A program made the translations under genes and the position numbers. Positions 1-9,438 of a stretch of DNA of 64,000 nt are shown here, piece by piece; position 1 is the first letter of the stretch, and every line of letters begins with the position of its first letter. The notes under the pieces were generated by a model, which made no database searches, was not told the origin of the DNA, and worked only from the letters and a program-made list of their open reading frames with translations. This stretch comes from Anaerostipes faecalis (lineage in GTDB: Bacteria > Bacillota > Clostridia > Lachnospirales > Lachnospiraceae): the NCBI RefSeq assembly GCF_018982945.1, contig NZ_JABRXE010000010.1, forward strand, positions 24,710 through 88,709, given 5' to 3'.

Positions 1-212
1 AGTTTTAAATGAACGATCCAGGCCTTTTGTTTTAATCGCTTTTTTCAGACATTCTGTTGATTTACAGATATATGCCCCGCGACCATTCTTCTTGCCTGTT
101 GCGTCTACCGAAATATCTCCGTCCTTTGAACGAACGATACGTACCAGATCTCTTTTTTCTTTTGATTCACCACAGCCGATACATCTTCTTGTAGGCACCT
201 TTCGATTCATTT
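1..212 (-). CDS. ylxR: YlxR (DUF448) RNA-binding protein, partial
   Basis: The frame begins at the ATG ending at 212 and runs off the left edge, so only the first 70 codons are present. The translation has RRCIGCGE at residues 8-15 with a CxxC pair, GRGAYIC at 43-49 and a further Cys at 54, which are signatures of the YlxR/DUF448 family of small RNA- or nucleoid-binding proteins encoded beside nusA. A purine-rich GAAGTG lies just upstream of the ATG. The start is 18 bases past the nusA stop, so the gene is very probably co-transcribed with rimP and nusA. The C-terminal end cannot be assessed because of the window edge. Confidence 0.88.
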
Positions 213-230
213 TATCACTTCACTTTCTGT

Positions 231-1394
231 CTATTCTTCGATTTCAGATTCTAAAATTTCTTCTGCGATATCCTCGTCAAAAATATCTTCTGCGATATCT
301 TCTGTAATATCCTGTAATTCTTCTGTTTTCATATCTTCAGAAACTGCTTTTGCAGATTCCTTCTGAGCCTGTGATTCACTCTTGATATCAATTTTAAATC
401 CTGTCAGACGTGCTGCAAGACGTGCATTCTGTCCTTCCTTACCAATTGCAAGAGATAACTGATAATCCGGCACAACAACTTCTGCACTTTTTTCTTCGAC
501 ATCCACTGCTACAGAGACAACCTTTGATGGGCTCAATGCATTTTCAATGAAAATACAAGGATCTTCATTCCAGTTGATAATATCAATTTTCTCACCTTTT
601 AAATCATTTACGATGGCATTTACACGAGCACCATTTAAACCAACACATGCTCCTACAGGATCAACATTTTCATCATTTGACCATACAGCCATCTTTGTTC
701 TGGATCCGGCTTCACGGACAATATTCTTAATCTCCACTGTTCCATCCTGGATTTCTGCAACTTCTTTTTCAAACAGCCTTTTTACAAGATCAGGATGTGT
801 TCTGGATACAAGAATTCGAGGTCCACGACTGGTTTCTTTAACTTCAACAATATACAGTTTAATTCTTTCTGTCGGTTTAAATACTTCTCCTCTAATCTGC
901 TCAGATTTCATTAAAAGTGCATCTGTCTTATCATCCAGGCTGACACTAACATTATCACCAACATATCTCTGAACAACACCTGTAACGATATCTTTTTCTT
1001 TACAATAGAAATGATCGTAAACAACTCTTCTTTCTTCTTCTTTAATCTTCTGAACGATAACACTTCTTGCATGCATGGCAGCAATACGCCCAAAATCTTT
1101 TGGTGTAATTTCGATTCTTATGTGATCACCTAACTCATAATGCATATCAATTGCTTTTGCCTTGGCAAGACTGATTTCAAGTGCAGGATCTTCCACCTCA
1201 TCAACTACCTCTTTTACTGCATAAACGTAAATATCGCCTGTTTCACGATCCATATTTACTACTACATTATCAGCACTTCCAAAATCTCTTTTGCATGCAG
1301 CAAGCAGAGAATTTTCAATGGCTTCCATGATAACATCTTTATCAATACCTTTTTCTTTTTCTAATTGATTTAACGCTGCAATTAATTCACTCAT
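231..1394 (-). CDS. nusA: Transcription termination/antitermination factor NusA
   Basis: A 387-residue NusA, which binds RNA polymerase and nascent RNA to control pausing, termination and antitermination. The N-terminal polymerase-binding domain covers about residues 1-125, an S1 domain follows (about 135-200), and two KH domains carry the GLNG and GKEG type GxxG loops near residues 253 and 320. The last 35 or so residues form a strongly acidic tail rich in EDI and EEI, in place of the acidic repeats found in some longer proteobacterial NusA proteins. The length is normal for Firmicutes. It lies 16 bases downstream of rimP, the standard operon partner, and is followed by ylxR. Confidence 0.97.
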   Translation of the reverse strand: MSELIAALNQLEKEKGIDKDVIMEAIENSLLAACKRDFGSADNVVVNMDRETGDIYVYAVKEVVDEVEDPALEISLAKAKAIDMHYELGDHIRIEITPKDFGRIAAMHARSVIVQKIKEEERRVVYDHFYCKEKDIVTGVVQRYVGDNVSVSLDDKTDALLMKSEQIRGEVFKPTERIKLYIVEVKETSRGPRILVSRTHPDLVKRLFEKEVAEIQDGTVEIKNIVREAGSRTKMAVWSNDENVDPVGACVGLNGARVNAIVNDLKGEKIDIINWNEDPCIFIENALSPSKVVSVAVDVEEKSAEVVVPDYQLSLAIGKEGQNARLAARLTGFKIDIKSESQAQKESAKAVSEDMKTEELQDITEDIAEDIFDEDIAEEILESEIEE

Positions 1395-1410
1395 TTTCCT
1401 TTTTCCTCCT

Positions 1411-1875
1411 TTAAAAATCTAACGACAAACGAGCACTTGCAATACTCCTGGTTTCAAATGTAACATCTTCATCTTCTATAGTAATTACGACTTGTTCACT
1501 GGAATACTCTTTCAGTATTCCTGTAAACTCCTTTTGCTTATCAATAGCTTTGTACAATTTTATGTCAATAGATTTGCCAATGCTTCTAATATAGTCTTTT
1601 TCTTTTTTCAACGGGCGTCCCAGTCCTGGAGAACTTACTTCCAGAATATAAGCTTCCTCGATAAAATCATCTGCATCTAATTTTTCTTCCAGAGCACGAC
1701 TGATCAAGACACAATCATTGATATTGATACCGCCTTCTTTATCTGCAAATACACGAAGATACCAGTTAGCTCCCTCTTTCACATATTCAACATCTACCAG
1801 TTCAAAATGATTTTCTTCAATAATAGGTAAAACCATCTTTTCAACCTTTGCTTCAATTTCTGTACGTTTTGCCAA
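1411..1875 (-). CDS. rimP: Ribosome maturation factor RimP
   Basis: RimP assists 30S subunit maturation and is normally encoded immediately upstream of nusA, as here. The sequence has the family segments LVDVEYVKEG, DCVLISRALEE and EVSSPGLGRPLKK, which mark the two RimP domains. I place the start at the TTG at 1875 (protein beginning LAKRTEIEAKVEKMV, read as Met), because GAAAGGA sits at good spacing upstream and the resulting 154 residues match the family length. An ATG at 1920 would add 15 residues that lie in a palindromic stretch and look like leader rather than protein. A hairpin leader lies upstream. Confidence 0.93.
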   Translation of the reverse strand: MAKRTEIEAKVEKMVLPIIEENHFELVDVEYVKEGANWYLRVFADKEGGININDCVLISRALEEKLDADDFIEEAYILEVSSPGLGRPLKKEKDYIRSIGKSIDIKLYKAIDKQKEFTGILKEYSSEQVVITIEDEDVTFETRSIASARLSLDF

Positions 1876-1943
1876 AATATCAATCCTTTCTATGCCTTGT
1901 TTCCGCCTGCATTCAGGCATTCCTGTCTCAACACAAACAATAA

Positions 1944-1963
1944 GAGTGGACTTGCGCCCACTC
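1944..1963 (-). promoter_or_regulatory. Leader hairpin upstream of rimP-nusA (possible attenuator)
   Basis: GAGTGG and CCACTC pair across an 8-base loop and are followed, in the direction of rimP, by a T-rich stretch (TTATTGTTTGTG). A short hairpin of this kind is common ahead of rimP-nusA in Clostridia, as I recall it. It could be the end of an upstream transcript or an attenuator through which NusA affects its own operon; the sequence alone does not decide. Confidence 0.45.
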
Positions 1964-2034
1964 CTAAGTAATCTTTTATGCTGTTTTTATTCTACCACGA
2001 AAAAAAGTACTTGACAAGATGTTTTTACAATTTA

Positions 2035-2352
2035 TTAATTGATTTCCGGCCTATTTATACATTTTTTTGCAATTTCGAAATCTTTATTTCCAATTAATAT
2101 CACATATCTCTTTAAACACTCTCCATCTATATTTCTTGTCGTACGAAAAGCTCTAGGTGCCAAATACATTTTTGGCATAAGAAAAAACATATATGGAGGA
2201 AGCTTCTGTTGACTGCCATTATCTAAAATCATTTTTTTGTATTTTATATGATTTTTTTCAAGACATCCCAGGATCCGATGATACTCCTGCACGGAAGTTC
2301 CTTGATACAGTACAGCTTGCTTCATGAAATTTGAAAACATTTCCTGCTTCAT
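2035..2352 (-). CDS. Small protein of unknown function
   Basis: A 105-residue frame with a strong ribosome binding site (AAGGGGTG, 9 bases before the ATG at 2352), which makes it a likely real gene. The protein has no signal peptide or obvious membrane segment. The layout, a helix with a 'leaky' YHRILGCLEKNHIKYK segment followed by a short strand YVILIGNKDFEIAKK, is loosely like small DUF2007-type single-domain proteins, but this is only an impression. It stands between the broken purine permease and the rimP leader and is basic. Function unknown. Confidence 0.6.
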   Translation of the reverse strand: MKQEMFSNFMKQAVLYQGTSVQEYHRILGCLEKNHIKYKKMILDNGSQQKLPPYMFFLMPKMYLAPRAFRTTRNIDGECLKRYVILIGNKDFEIAKKCINRPEIN

Positions 2353-2385
2353 TGCTTTTCACCCCTTATTTCGGCTATTTTAATT

Positions 2386-2407
2386 CAAGACTCGCTCGCG
2401 AGTCTTG
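2386..2407. repeat. Isolated hairpin related to the 177-bp intergenic repeat
   Basis: A 22-base hairpin (CAAGACTCG, 4-base loop, CGAGTCTTG) identical in stem to the first hairpin of the 177-bp element found at 19388, 30470 and 42960. As in those copies it is preceded by TTC. The rest of the element is absent. It is either a remnant of a decayed copy or an independent use of the same terminal hairpin. It lies between the 3' end of the permease and the 105-residue gene and could also act as a weak terminator. Confidence 0.7.
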
Positions 2408-2481
2408 AAAGAAATATGTTCTGCACCAGGTGGAATGGCTTGGAAAAAGATTCCATCTTCAATGATGCTCTGGATGATAAC

Positions 2482-3858
2482 CTACAAGAAAACATACTTT
2501 AATACAAACAATACTGCCAAGATATACATCAAAAGGCTGATTTTCTTTTCTTTTGCTTTTCCACAAACCAGATTAATTACCACATATGAGATAACACCCA
2601 TGGAAATACCTTCAGAAATGCTATACAAGAATGGCATTGCAATAATGGCAATGAAGCAAGGAATTGCTTCTGTATAATCTTTAAAATCAATCTTTGTAAT
2701 TGATGTAATCATAAGAAATCCTACCATGATCAGTGCAGGTGCTGTTGCAAAGGATGGAATTGCCAAAAAAATCGGTGACAAGAACAGGGACACTGCAAAT
2801 AAAATAGCTGCAACAATAGATGTCAGACCTGTTCGTCCGCCTTCGGCAACTCCTGAAGCACTTTCCACAAATGTTGTAACCGTTGACGTTCCACAGATTG
2901 CTCCAACAGATGTTCCAACAGAATCTGCCAGAAGTGCTCCTTTAATCTTAGGAAGTTTTCCGTTCTTATCCAACATGTCCGCTTTGGATGCAACTCCAAT
3001 CAAGGTTCCAAGCGTATCAAACATATCCACAAACAAAAATGCAAACATAATAACAAAGAAGTCCAGAGTGAATACAATAGAAAAGTCCATCTTCATAAAG
3101 GTTGGAGCCAGGCTAGGAACCGTAATTCTTCCTGAAAAGTCAGGCAGAAGGCTGTAAAATCCTGCATCAGGATTTGGAACATATAATCCTGTAAACTGAC
3201 AGAGGATTCCAAGGATCCAAGTGATAAGGATTCCCCAAAGAATTCCTCCCTTTATATTTTTTATAAGAAAAATTGCAGTTAACAACAATCCAATCAAAGC
3301 TAACAGTACCGTAATTCCTTCATAGTGAAATGTTCCTGCTGTGACAGAACCTTTAAAAGAAAAAATACCAACCAACGTGGAATCATTGTTCACAACAATA
3401 TGTGCATTCTGCAGTCCGATAAAAGCAATAAACAATCCGATTCCTACAGATACAGCATGTTTTAGATTCATCGGGATGGCATTAAAAATTGCTTCACGAA
3501 CATTGGTCAATGAAAGTACAATAAAAATCAAGCCTTCAAAAAATACCGCTGCCAATGCCTAATGCCATGTATAACCCATTCCAAGAACCACTGTGTAAGC
3601 AAAGTATGCATTTAATCCCATTCCAGGAGCAAGTACAAATGGATAGTTAGACAAAATAGCCATCAAACATGTGGCAATAAAAGATGCAAGAGCCGTAGCC
3701 GTGAAGATTGCTCCCCGGTCCATTCCGGAAGCAGATAAGATATTCGGATTTACCGCAAGTATGTACGCCATGGTCATAAAGGTGGTAACTCCAGCAATAA
3801 TTTCTGTTTTCACATCTGTGCCATTTTCTTTCAAATGAAAAATTTTTTCCAAATTCAT
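2482..3858 (-). pseudogene. pbuG: NCS2-family purine (guanine/hypoxanthine) permease interrupted by an in-frame TAG
   Basis: The product would be a roughly 458-residue PbuG/AzgA-like purine permease with about 12-14 membrane segments. Family landmarks are TEIIAGVTTFMTMAYILAVNP near the N-terminus and LFVDMFDTLGTLIGVA plus the TSTVTTFVESASGVAEGG region in the middle. The start is the ATG at 3858, preceded by GAGAGGAAGG. The only defect is a TAG at 3561-3559, after 99 codons, inside the segment GMGYTWH*ALAAVFFEG. The frame is unchanged on both sides, so one base change (for example TGG to TAG) would explain it. The first fragment stops after three or so helices. It could be a real recent inactivation, an assembly error, or translated by suppression. 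No purine riboswitch was seen upstream. polC precedes it. Confidence 0.85.
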
Positions 3859-3949
3859 AGTTTCCTTCCTCTCTTTCTTGTAGTTTTTGAGTGCCAATAT
3901 GAAATACCTTTCTTTATTATATCAGACTATTTCAAAATTATCTGATATT

Positions 3950-6900
3950 TTAAAGAAAATTAAAGGATAATTGATCCGTTTCCTCTAAATCTCCCATAAT
4001 TCCAAGTTCTTTCATTTTATCAATTGCGGTCTGTGGTGCTTTGGTACGATTTCTAAAGTTTTCCAAAGATGTGAAAGGTTCACCTTTGGCTGCTTCTTCT
4101 ACCTGCAAAGCTGCTTTTTCCCCCATACCGTCGATACTTGTTAATGCAGGCATGATTTTGCCATCTATTACCTGAAAATCTTTTGCTTTCGCTTTATAAA
4201 TATCCAGTGGCATAAATTCGTATCCTCTTGCATACATCTCATCAGCAATTTTCATTTCTCTTAACAAATCAAGGTCAGCATTTTTCACTTCATTTTTTGG
4301 TGTATTTTTAATCTGATGCATTCTCTCATTTAAATGCTCTTTTCCAAGGCACATATCTTCATAAGAAAAAGCTTTTGCACGAATGCTAAAATACGCTGCA
4401 TAATAAGCCAGTGGATAGTACACTTTATACCATGCAATGCGCCATGCCATCATAACATACGCAGCGGCATGAGCCTTTGGAAACATATATTTGATACGTT
4501 TGCATGACCAGATATACCAGTCCGGTACATTATTATCACGCATCATTTGTTCCTGCTCTTGTGTCAGACCTTTCCCTTTTCGAACACCTTCCATAATCTT
4601 AAAGGATGCTTCCTGTTCCAGTCCCTGATTAATCAGATATACCATAATATCATCTCGACAACAAATGGCTGTAGAAATAACTGCATCACCATTTTCAATC
4701 AGTGTCTGGGCATTGCCAAGCCACACATCAGTCCCATGAGACAAACCAGAAATACGGACAAGATCCGAAAAGCTTTGAGGATGTGTATCCTGAAGCATCT
4801 GGATAACAAAATCCGTACCGAATTCCGGAACACCTAAGGATCCTAAAGGTGTCCCATCAATGTCTTCCGGCTTGATTCCAAGAGTTTCTGTTCCATGAAA
4901 CAGCCCCATAACACCTTTATCATCCATTGGAATCGTATGTGCATCAATTCCTGTAATATCTTCCATCCGTCGTATCATGGAAGGATCATCATGCCCCAGA
5001 ATATCAAGTTTTAAAAGGTTCTGGTCAATGGAATGATATTCAAAATGAGTTGTGATAATTGGTGTACTGGTATCATTGGCAGGATGCTGTACTGCTGTAA
5101 AATCATATATTTCTTTATCATGAGGTACAACAATGATTCCTCCTGGATGCTGACCGGTGGTTCTTTTTACACCAGTACATCCAAGAGCCAGACGTTCAAT
5201 CTCACAACGTCTTTTACTAATGCCCCTCTCCTCCAGATATTTGAGGACATAACCATATGCAGTTTTTTCTGCAAGAGTACCGATTGTCCCTGCTCGAAAG
5301 GCTTTTCCCTTTCCAAAAATAACTTCTACATAAGCATGTGCTTTCCCCTGATATTCTCCTGAAAAGTTTAAGTCTATATCCGGTTCCTTGTTTCCTTTAA
5401 ACCCAAGGAAAGTTTCAAAAGGAATATCCTGTCCTTCTTTAATCAGTTTTGTGCCACATTCTGGACATACAGCATCTGGCATATCAAATCCTGACATACC
5501 CATTTTGGCATACTTTTGCACCTGTTCTGAATCAAAGTCCACATAATGACATTCCGGACAGATGTAATGAGCCGGAAGAGGATTTACTTCTGTAATACCA
5601 GACATGGTTGCAGCAAAAGATGAACCTACAGAACCACGGGATCCAACCAGATATCCATGGTCATTGGAATCCCACACCAGCTTCTGGGCAATAATATACA
5701 TAACAGCATACCCATTTCCAATGATAGAATTCAGTTCTCTTTCTAATCGGCTGGTAACACGTTCCGGAAGATCAGGTCCATATATTTCATGTGCTCTGTT
5801 ATAACAGATTTCACGTAATGTCTTATCAGAGTCAGGAATGACCGGAGGACATTTATCCGGATGGATTGGAGAAATATTCTCGATCATCTCATTGATCTTA
5901 TTGGGATTTGTAATAACCACTTCTTTCGCTTTCTCACTTCCCAGATAGGCAAACTCATCCATCATCTCTTCTGTGGTCCTAAAATAAAGAGGCGGCTGTG
6001 AATCTGCGTCTTTAAATCCTTTTCCCGCCATAAGAATTGCACGGTAAATAGAATCATCAGGATCCATAAAATGTACATCACATGTGGCAACTACAGGCTT
6101 ATGAAATTCTTCTCCCAAATCAACAATTCGTTGATTTACTTTCTGTATATCCTCTATTGACTGAATATTTTCTATTTTTTCAGAATGAATCATGAATTCA
6201 TTATTTCCAACAGGCTGAATTTCCAGATAATCATAAAAAGATACGATTTTAGCTATAGTTTCATCTGAACGCTGATCTACCAGAGCATTGTATAGTTCAC
6301 CTGCTTCACATGCGGAACCGATAATCAATCCGTCTCTGTATTTATTAATCAATGATTTTGGCATACGTGGACGACGGTTAAAGTAATTCAAATGAGATTC
6401 GGATACCAGACGATTCAGGTTCACACGACCTGTATTATTTTTTACTAAAATAATACCATGGTAAGTTCGTCCTTTTTTTATAAGATCTACACTTTCGCCT
6501 GCATATTCATTTACCTGATCCAGATTCATAATATCTTTATTTTTCAGCATGGAAATAAATTCTACAAAGATTTTTCCTGTTGCTGTTGCATCATCAACTG
6601 CTCGATGATGGGTTTCCAGAACAATATTTAAATGCTTACAGATATTATCCAAAGTATATTTTCCAAGATGTCCCATTAAACAGCGTGCCAGTCCCAATGT
6701 GTCTACAACAGTGTAATCATAAGGCAGATTCAACCGATGACAGTTTTCTTTAATAAAACCGGTATCAAAATCAGCATTGTGAGCAACAAGAATACTGTCC
6801 TTACAAAATTCCAAAAACATTGGTAAAATAGTTTCAATAGATAGTGCATTTTTAACCATATCATCTGTAATGGTTGTCAATTGAGTAATTTTATATGGTA

Positions 6901-8362
6901 TTGGCATTTGAGGATTCACAAATTCACTAAAAGTATCTGTAATTTCTCCATGCTCCACTCTTACTGCACCGATTTCAATTATACGATCATTTTCACTGTT
7001 AAATCCTGTTGTTTCAATATCGAAAACTACAAAAGTGTCATCTAATGACTGTCCTTTTGAGTCAACCACCAGATCCCCCAAATCATCTACAAAATATGCT
7101 TCCACTCCATAGATAATCTTAAACGGATCATCTTCAGGAAGCCTTAAATCTTCATAAGCATGTCTTGCAATAGGAAATCCCTGTAAAACCCCATGATCCG
7201 TAATAGCAACGGCAGGATGTCCCCAATCATGGGCACGTTTTACAATATCTTTAATCTGTACAACACTGTCATTATCACTCATTACAGTATGAAGATGGAG
7301 TTCTACTCTTTTTTCCATGGAGTTATCCTGTCTCTTTTTTCTAAAATCTGTGATAGCTTTTATTCCAGCAACAGATCCTAATCCTATTTCGTGGTCATAT
7401 TTATCATAAATAGCAACAGCTTTTATTCGATAAAATCCACCCTTTTTTAATGCTCCCAATACATCTGGAAGCTGCTCATTTCGGACAAAAATCTTACAGC
7501 TGATAGTATCTGTAAAGTCTGTCACATGAAATATAATGATGGTCTTTTCATTTCTGATTTCCCTTGTTTCAAGGAAAGTAATCTGACCATGAATGACAAC
7601 TTCACCGATTTCATCCTGAATATCTTTTATCTCTGTCAGTTCACCATCACAATTTCGTCCATATAATAATGTGGGATCATCCTGAGTTTTAGGTTTTCTC
7701 CGAAAGGTTTGTTCCTTTTTCACGGCAGCAGCTTTCCTGCGTGCTTTCTTTTCCTCTTTTTGTTCTTTCTCAATGGTATCAGCATGTTCCACAATGGCAT
7801 GTATTTCCTGTTGCAAACGATAACGGCTTTCTTCTTTCAGGCTTTTGTCCATACTTTTTGAAAAATCAAATCCGACTTTGATATCCATATGAAACCTGTC
7901 TTTTAAAACTGTTTCAAAATAATCTTTAATTTCCGGAGCCTTATTTTTATTTACAAATGTATTCTCAAAATAAAAAGTAAGTATATTATCCTCAACTTTG
8001 TAATCACCTTTTCTGACAACATTAAAAATAACCTCCCCTTTGCCTTTTAACTCAAAGAGGAAGCTTTTCATATAATGTTCCATCAAATATGTAAGATTGT
8101 ACTGGTCAGAAAGCTCATAGACCTCATGAAACCGTATTTTGACAAAGCGTTTTGAAAACAGCTGTTCACGGATCTGCTGTTCCATTCTCCATGTATCAAT
8201 TCTTGAAATCAGATGATCACAGATAAAAGAAATACGGAGCATATTTTCTCTCTTTTTCAGGGTAATATCATATATTTTTACAGATTCAAATAAAGAATGG
8301 AATTCATCCGAAACTTTAAGATCAGGAAACACACGAAAAAACAGCTTTCCTTGTTCTACCAT
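3950..8362 (-). CDS. polC: DNA polymerase III subunit alpha, PolC type
   Basis: The replicative polymerase of Gram-positive bacteria, 1470 residues, of normal length. In order it has an N-terminal region with a charged linker (about residues 190-235), an OB domain, a PHP domain starting near residue 357 (HLHTVMSDN and ITDHGVLQG), an inserted DEDD-type 3'-5' exonuclease near 444 (FDIETTGF, HNADFD, HRAVDDA), a zinc module with two CPEC pairs near 939 and 964, and the polymerase palm with PDIDLNFS near 995. The exonuclease inserted in PHP distinguishes PolC from DnaE. The ATG overlaps the ispG stop by one base (TAATG), indicating translational coupling. Confidence 0.98.
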   Translation of the reverse strand: MVEQGKLFFRVFPDLKVSDEFHSLFESVKIYDITLKKRENMLRISFICDHLISRIDTWRMEQQIREQLFSKRFVKIRFHEVYELSDQYNLTYLMEHYMKSFLFELKGKGEVIFNVVRKGDYKVEDNILTFYFENTFVNKNKAPEIKDYFETVLKDRFHMDIKVGFDFSKSMDKSLKEESRYRLQQEIHAIVEHADTIEKEQKEEKKARRKAAAVKKEQTFRRKPKTQDDPTLLYGRNCDGELTEIKDIQDEIGEVVIHGQITFLETREIRNEKTIIIFHVTDFTDTISCKIFVRNEQLPDVLGALKKGGFYRIKAVAIYDKYDHEIGLGSVAGIKAITDFRKKRQDNSMEKRVELHLHTVMSDNDSVVQIKDIVKRAHDWGHPAVAITDHGVLQGFPIARHAYEDLRLPEDDPFKIIYGVEAYFVDDLGDLVVDSKGQSLDDTFVVFDIETTGFNSENDRIIEIGAVRVEHGEITDTFSEFVNPQMPIPYKITQLTTITDDMVKNALSIETILPMFLEFCKDSILVAHNADFDTGFIKENCHRLNLPYDYTVVDTLGLARCLMGHLGKYTLDNICKHLNIVLETHHRAVDDATATGKIFVEFISMLKNKDIMNLDQVNEYAGESVDLIKKGRTYHGIILVKNNTGRVNLNRLVSESHLNYFNRRPRMPKSLINKYRDGLIIGSACEAGELYNALVDQRSDETIAKIVSFYDYLEIQPVGNNEFMIHSEKIENIQSIEDIQKVNQRIVDLGEEFHKPVVATCDVHFMDPDDSIYRAILMAGKGFKDADSQPPLYFRTTEEMMDEFAYLGSEKAKEVVITNPNKINEMIENISPIHPDKCPPVIPDSDKTLREICYNRAHEIYGPDLPERVTSRLERELNSIIGNGYAVMYIIAQKLVWDSNDHGYLVGSRGSVGSSFAATMSGITEVNPLPAHYICPECHYVDFDSEQVQKYAKMGMSGFDMPDAVCPECGTKLIKEGQDIPFETFLGFKGNKEPDIDLNFSGEYQGKAHAYVEVIFGKGKAFRAGTIGTLAEKTAYGYVLKYLEERGISKRRCEIERLALGCTGVKRTTGQHPGGIIVVPHDKEIYDFTAVQHPANDTSTPIITTHFEYHSIDQNLLKLDILGHDDPSMIRRMEDITGIDAHTIPMDDKGVMGLFHGTETLGIKPEDIDGTPLGSLGVPEFGTDFVIQMLQDTHPQSFSDLVRISGLSHGTDVWLGNAQTLIENGDAVISTAICCRDDIMVYLINQGLEQEASFKIMEGVRKGKGLTQEQEQMMRDNNVPDWYIWSCKRIKYMFPKAHAAAYVMMAWRIAWYKVYYPLAYYAAYFSIRAKAFSYEDMCLGKEHLNERMHQIKNTPKNEVKNADLDLLREMKIADEMYARGYEFMPLDIYKAKAKDFQVIDGKIMPALTSIDGMGEKAALQVEEAAKGEPFTSLENFRNRTKAPQTAIDKMKELGIMGDLEETDQLSFNFL

Positions 8363-9426
8363 TATGATTCACCCCAATGTTCAAGTTCATTTCGTAAAGT
8401 ATCTAAAAGATCTTCTTCTTTTACTTTTCGAATCACTTCACCTTTTTTGATCAGAAGACCTTCTCCAATACCACCTGCAATCCCTACATCTGCCTCTTTT
8501 GCCTCACCAGGTCCATTTACAACGCAGCCCATGACAGCCACCTTAATATTCAGATGTTCAAAATCACTTGCCATAGTTTCTACCTGATTTGCTAAAGAAA
8601 TCAGATCAATATTCGTACGACCGCATGTAGGACAGGAAACCACTTCTATTCCGCCCTGACGTAATCCTAAAGTTTTTAAAATCAGTTTTGCACTGGCAAT
8701 TTCATTTACCGGATCACCTGTGAGGGATACACGGATCGTATCACCAATGCCCTGATTTAAAATTATTCCGAGACCAACAGCTGATTTAATATTTCCACTG
8801 TATAATGTTCCTGCTTCCGTAATTCCCACATGAAGAGGATAATCAATTTTATCTGCAACCAGCTGATATGCTTTTGCACACATAAGTACATCGGATGATT
8901 TAATGCTGACAACGATATCATGAAAATCAAATTTCTCCAGCATAGAAACCTTATCCAAAGCACTTTCTACCAGACCTTCTGCTGTAACTCCATTATATTT
9001 TTCTACCAGGGGTTTTTCCAAAGATCCACTATTTACTCCAACACGAATTGGAACATGATATTCTTTGGCAGTTTCAACAACCTTTTGAATGTTTTCTTCC
9101 CCGCCTATGTTTCCCGGATTAATGCGGATTTTATCAGCACCATGCTTCATAGCTTCAATTGCAAGAATATAATTAAAATGAATATCAGCAACCAAAGGAA
9201 TATGAATCTGTTTTTTTATTTCTTCTAAAGCATTTGCAGCTTCCTGTGTGGGCACAGTACAGCGCACGATGTCACATCCTGCTTTTTCCAATGCCAGGAT
9301 CTGCTTTACCGTCGCCTCAACGTCTTCAGTTTTTGTATTGGTCATTGACTGAATAGCAACCGGATGACCGCCTCCAATCTTTACATTACCAATCTGTATT
9401 ACCTTTGTCTGGTTCCTTGTATACAT
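8362..9426 (-). CDS. ispG: 4-hydroxy-3-methylbut-2-enyl diphosphate synthase (IspG)
   Basis: The penultimate enzyme of the MEP isoprenoid pathway, converting methylerythritol cyclodiphosphate to HMBPP with an Fe4S4 cluster. The 354-residue protein starts with the family segment VKIGGGHPVAIQSMTNT and has the cluster cysteines in CPTCGRT near residue 265 and GCVVNGPGEA near residue 300. It lies 12 bases after rseP and overlaps polC by one base. With dxr in the same cluster, two MEP enzymes are encoded here, next to uppS which uses their product. Confidence 0.97.
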   Translation of the reverse strand: MYTRNQTKVIQIGNVKIGGGHPVAIQSMTNTKTEDVEATVKQILALEKAGCDIVRCTVPTQEAANALEEIKKQIHIPLVADIHFNYILAIEAMKHGADKIRINPGNIGGEENIQKVVETAKEYHVPIRVGVNSGSLEKPLVEKYNGVTAEGLVESALDKVSMLEKFDFHDIVVSIKSSDVLMCAKAYQLVADKIDYPLHVGITEAGTLYSGNIKSAVGLGIILNQGIGDTIRVSLTGDPVNEIASAKLILKTLGLRQGGIEVVSCPTCGRTNIDLISLANQVETMASDFEHLNIKVAVMGCVVNGPGEAKEADVGIAGGIGEGLLIKKGEVIRKVKEEDLLDTLRNELEHWGES

Positions 9427-9438
9427 ATATAACCTCCT

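Noticed and set aside
2383-2481. An open stretch of about 33 codons in frame after the permease's final TAG, with a protein-like composition.
   Set aside because: It has no start codon or ribosome binding site of its own, runs through the solo hairpin, and the permease already has its full normal C-terminus.
2726-3157. A 143-codon plus-strand frame opposite the permease, and similar frames opposite nusA (547-972) and others.
   Set aside because: They lie antisense to well-supported genes, lack ribosome binding sites and have compositions expected of shadow frames.
3559-3561. The TAG in the purine permease as a recoded amber codon (pyrrolysine or suppression).
   Set aside because: No pyrrolysine genes or recoding signal are seen, the usual residue there is ordinary, and other genes in the window use TAG as a normal stop (for example the end of this same frame at 2482-2484).
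3859-3949. Purine riboswitch ahead of the permease.
   Set aside because: Only 91 bases separate polC from the permease, and although ATCAGA/TCTGAT can pair, the conserved purine aptamer loops are not recognisable.
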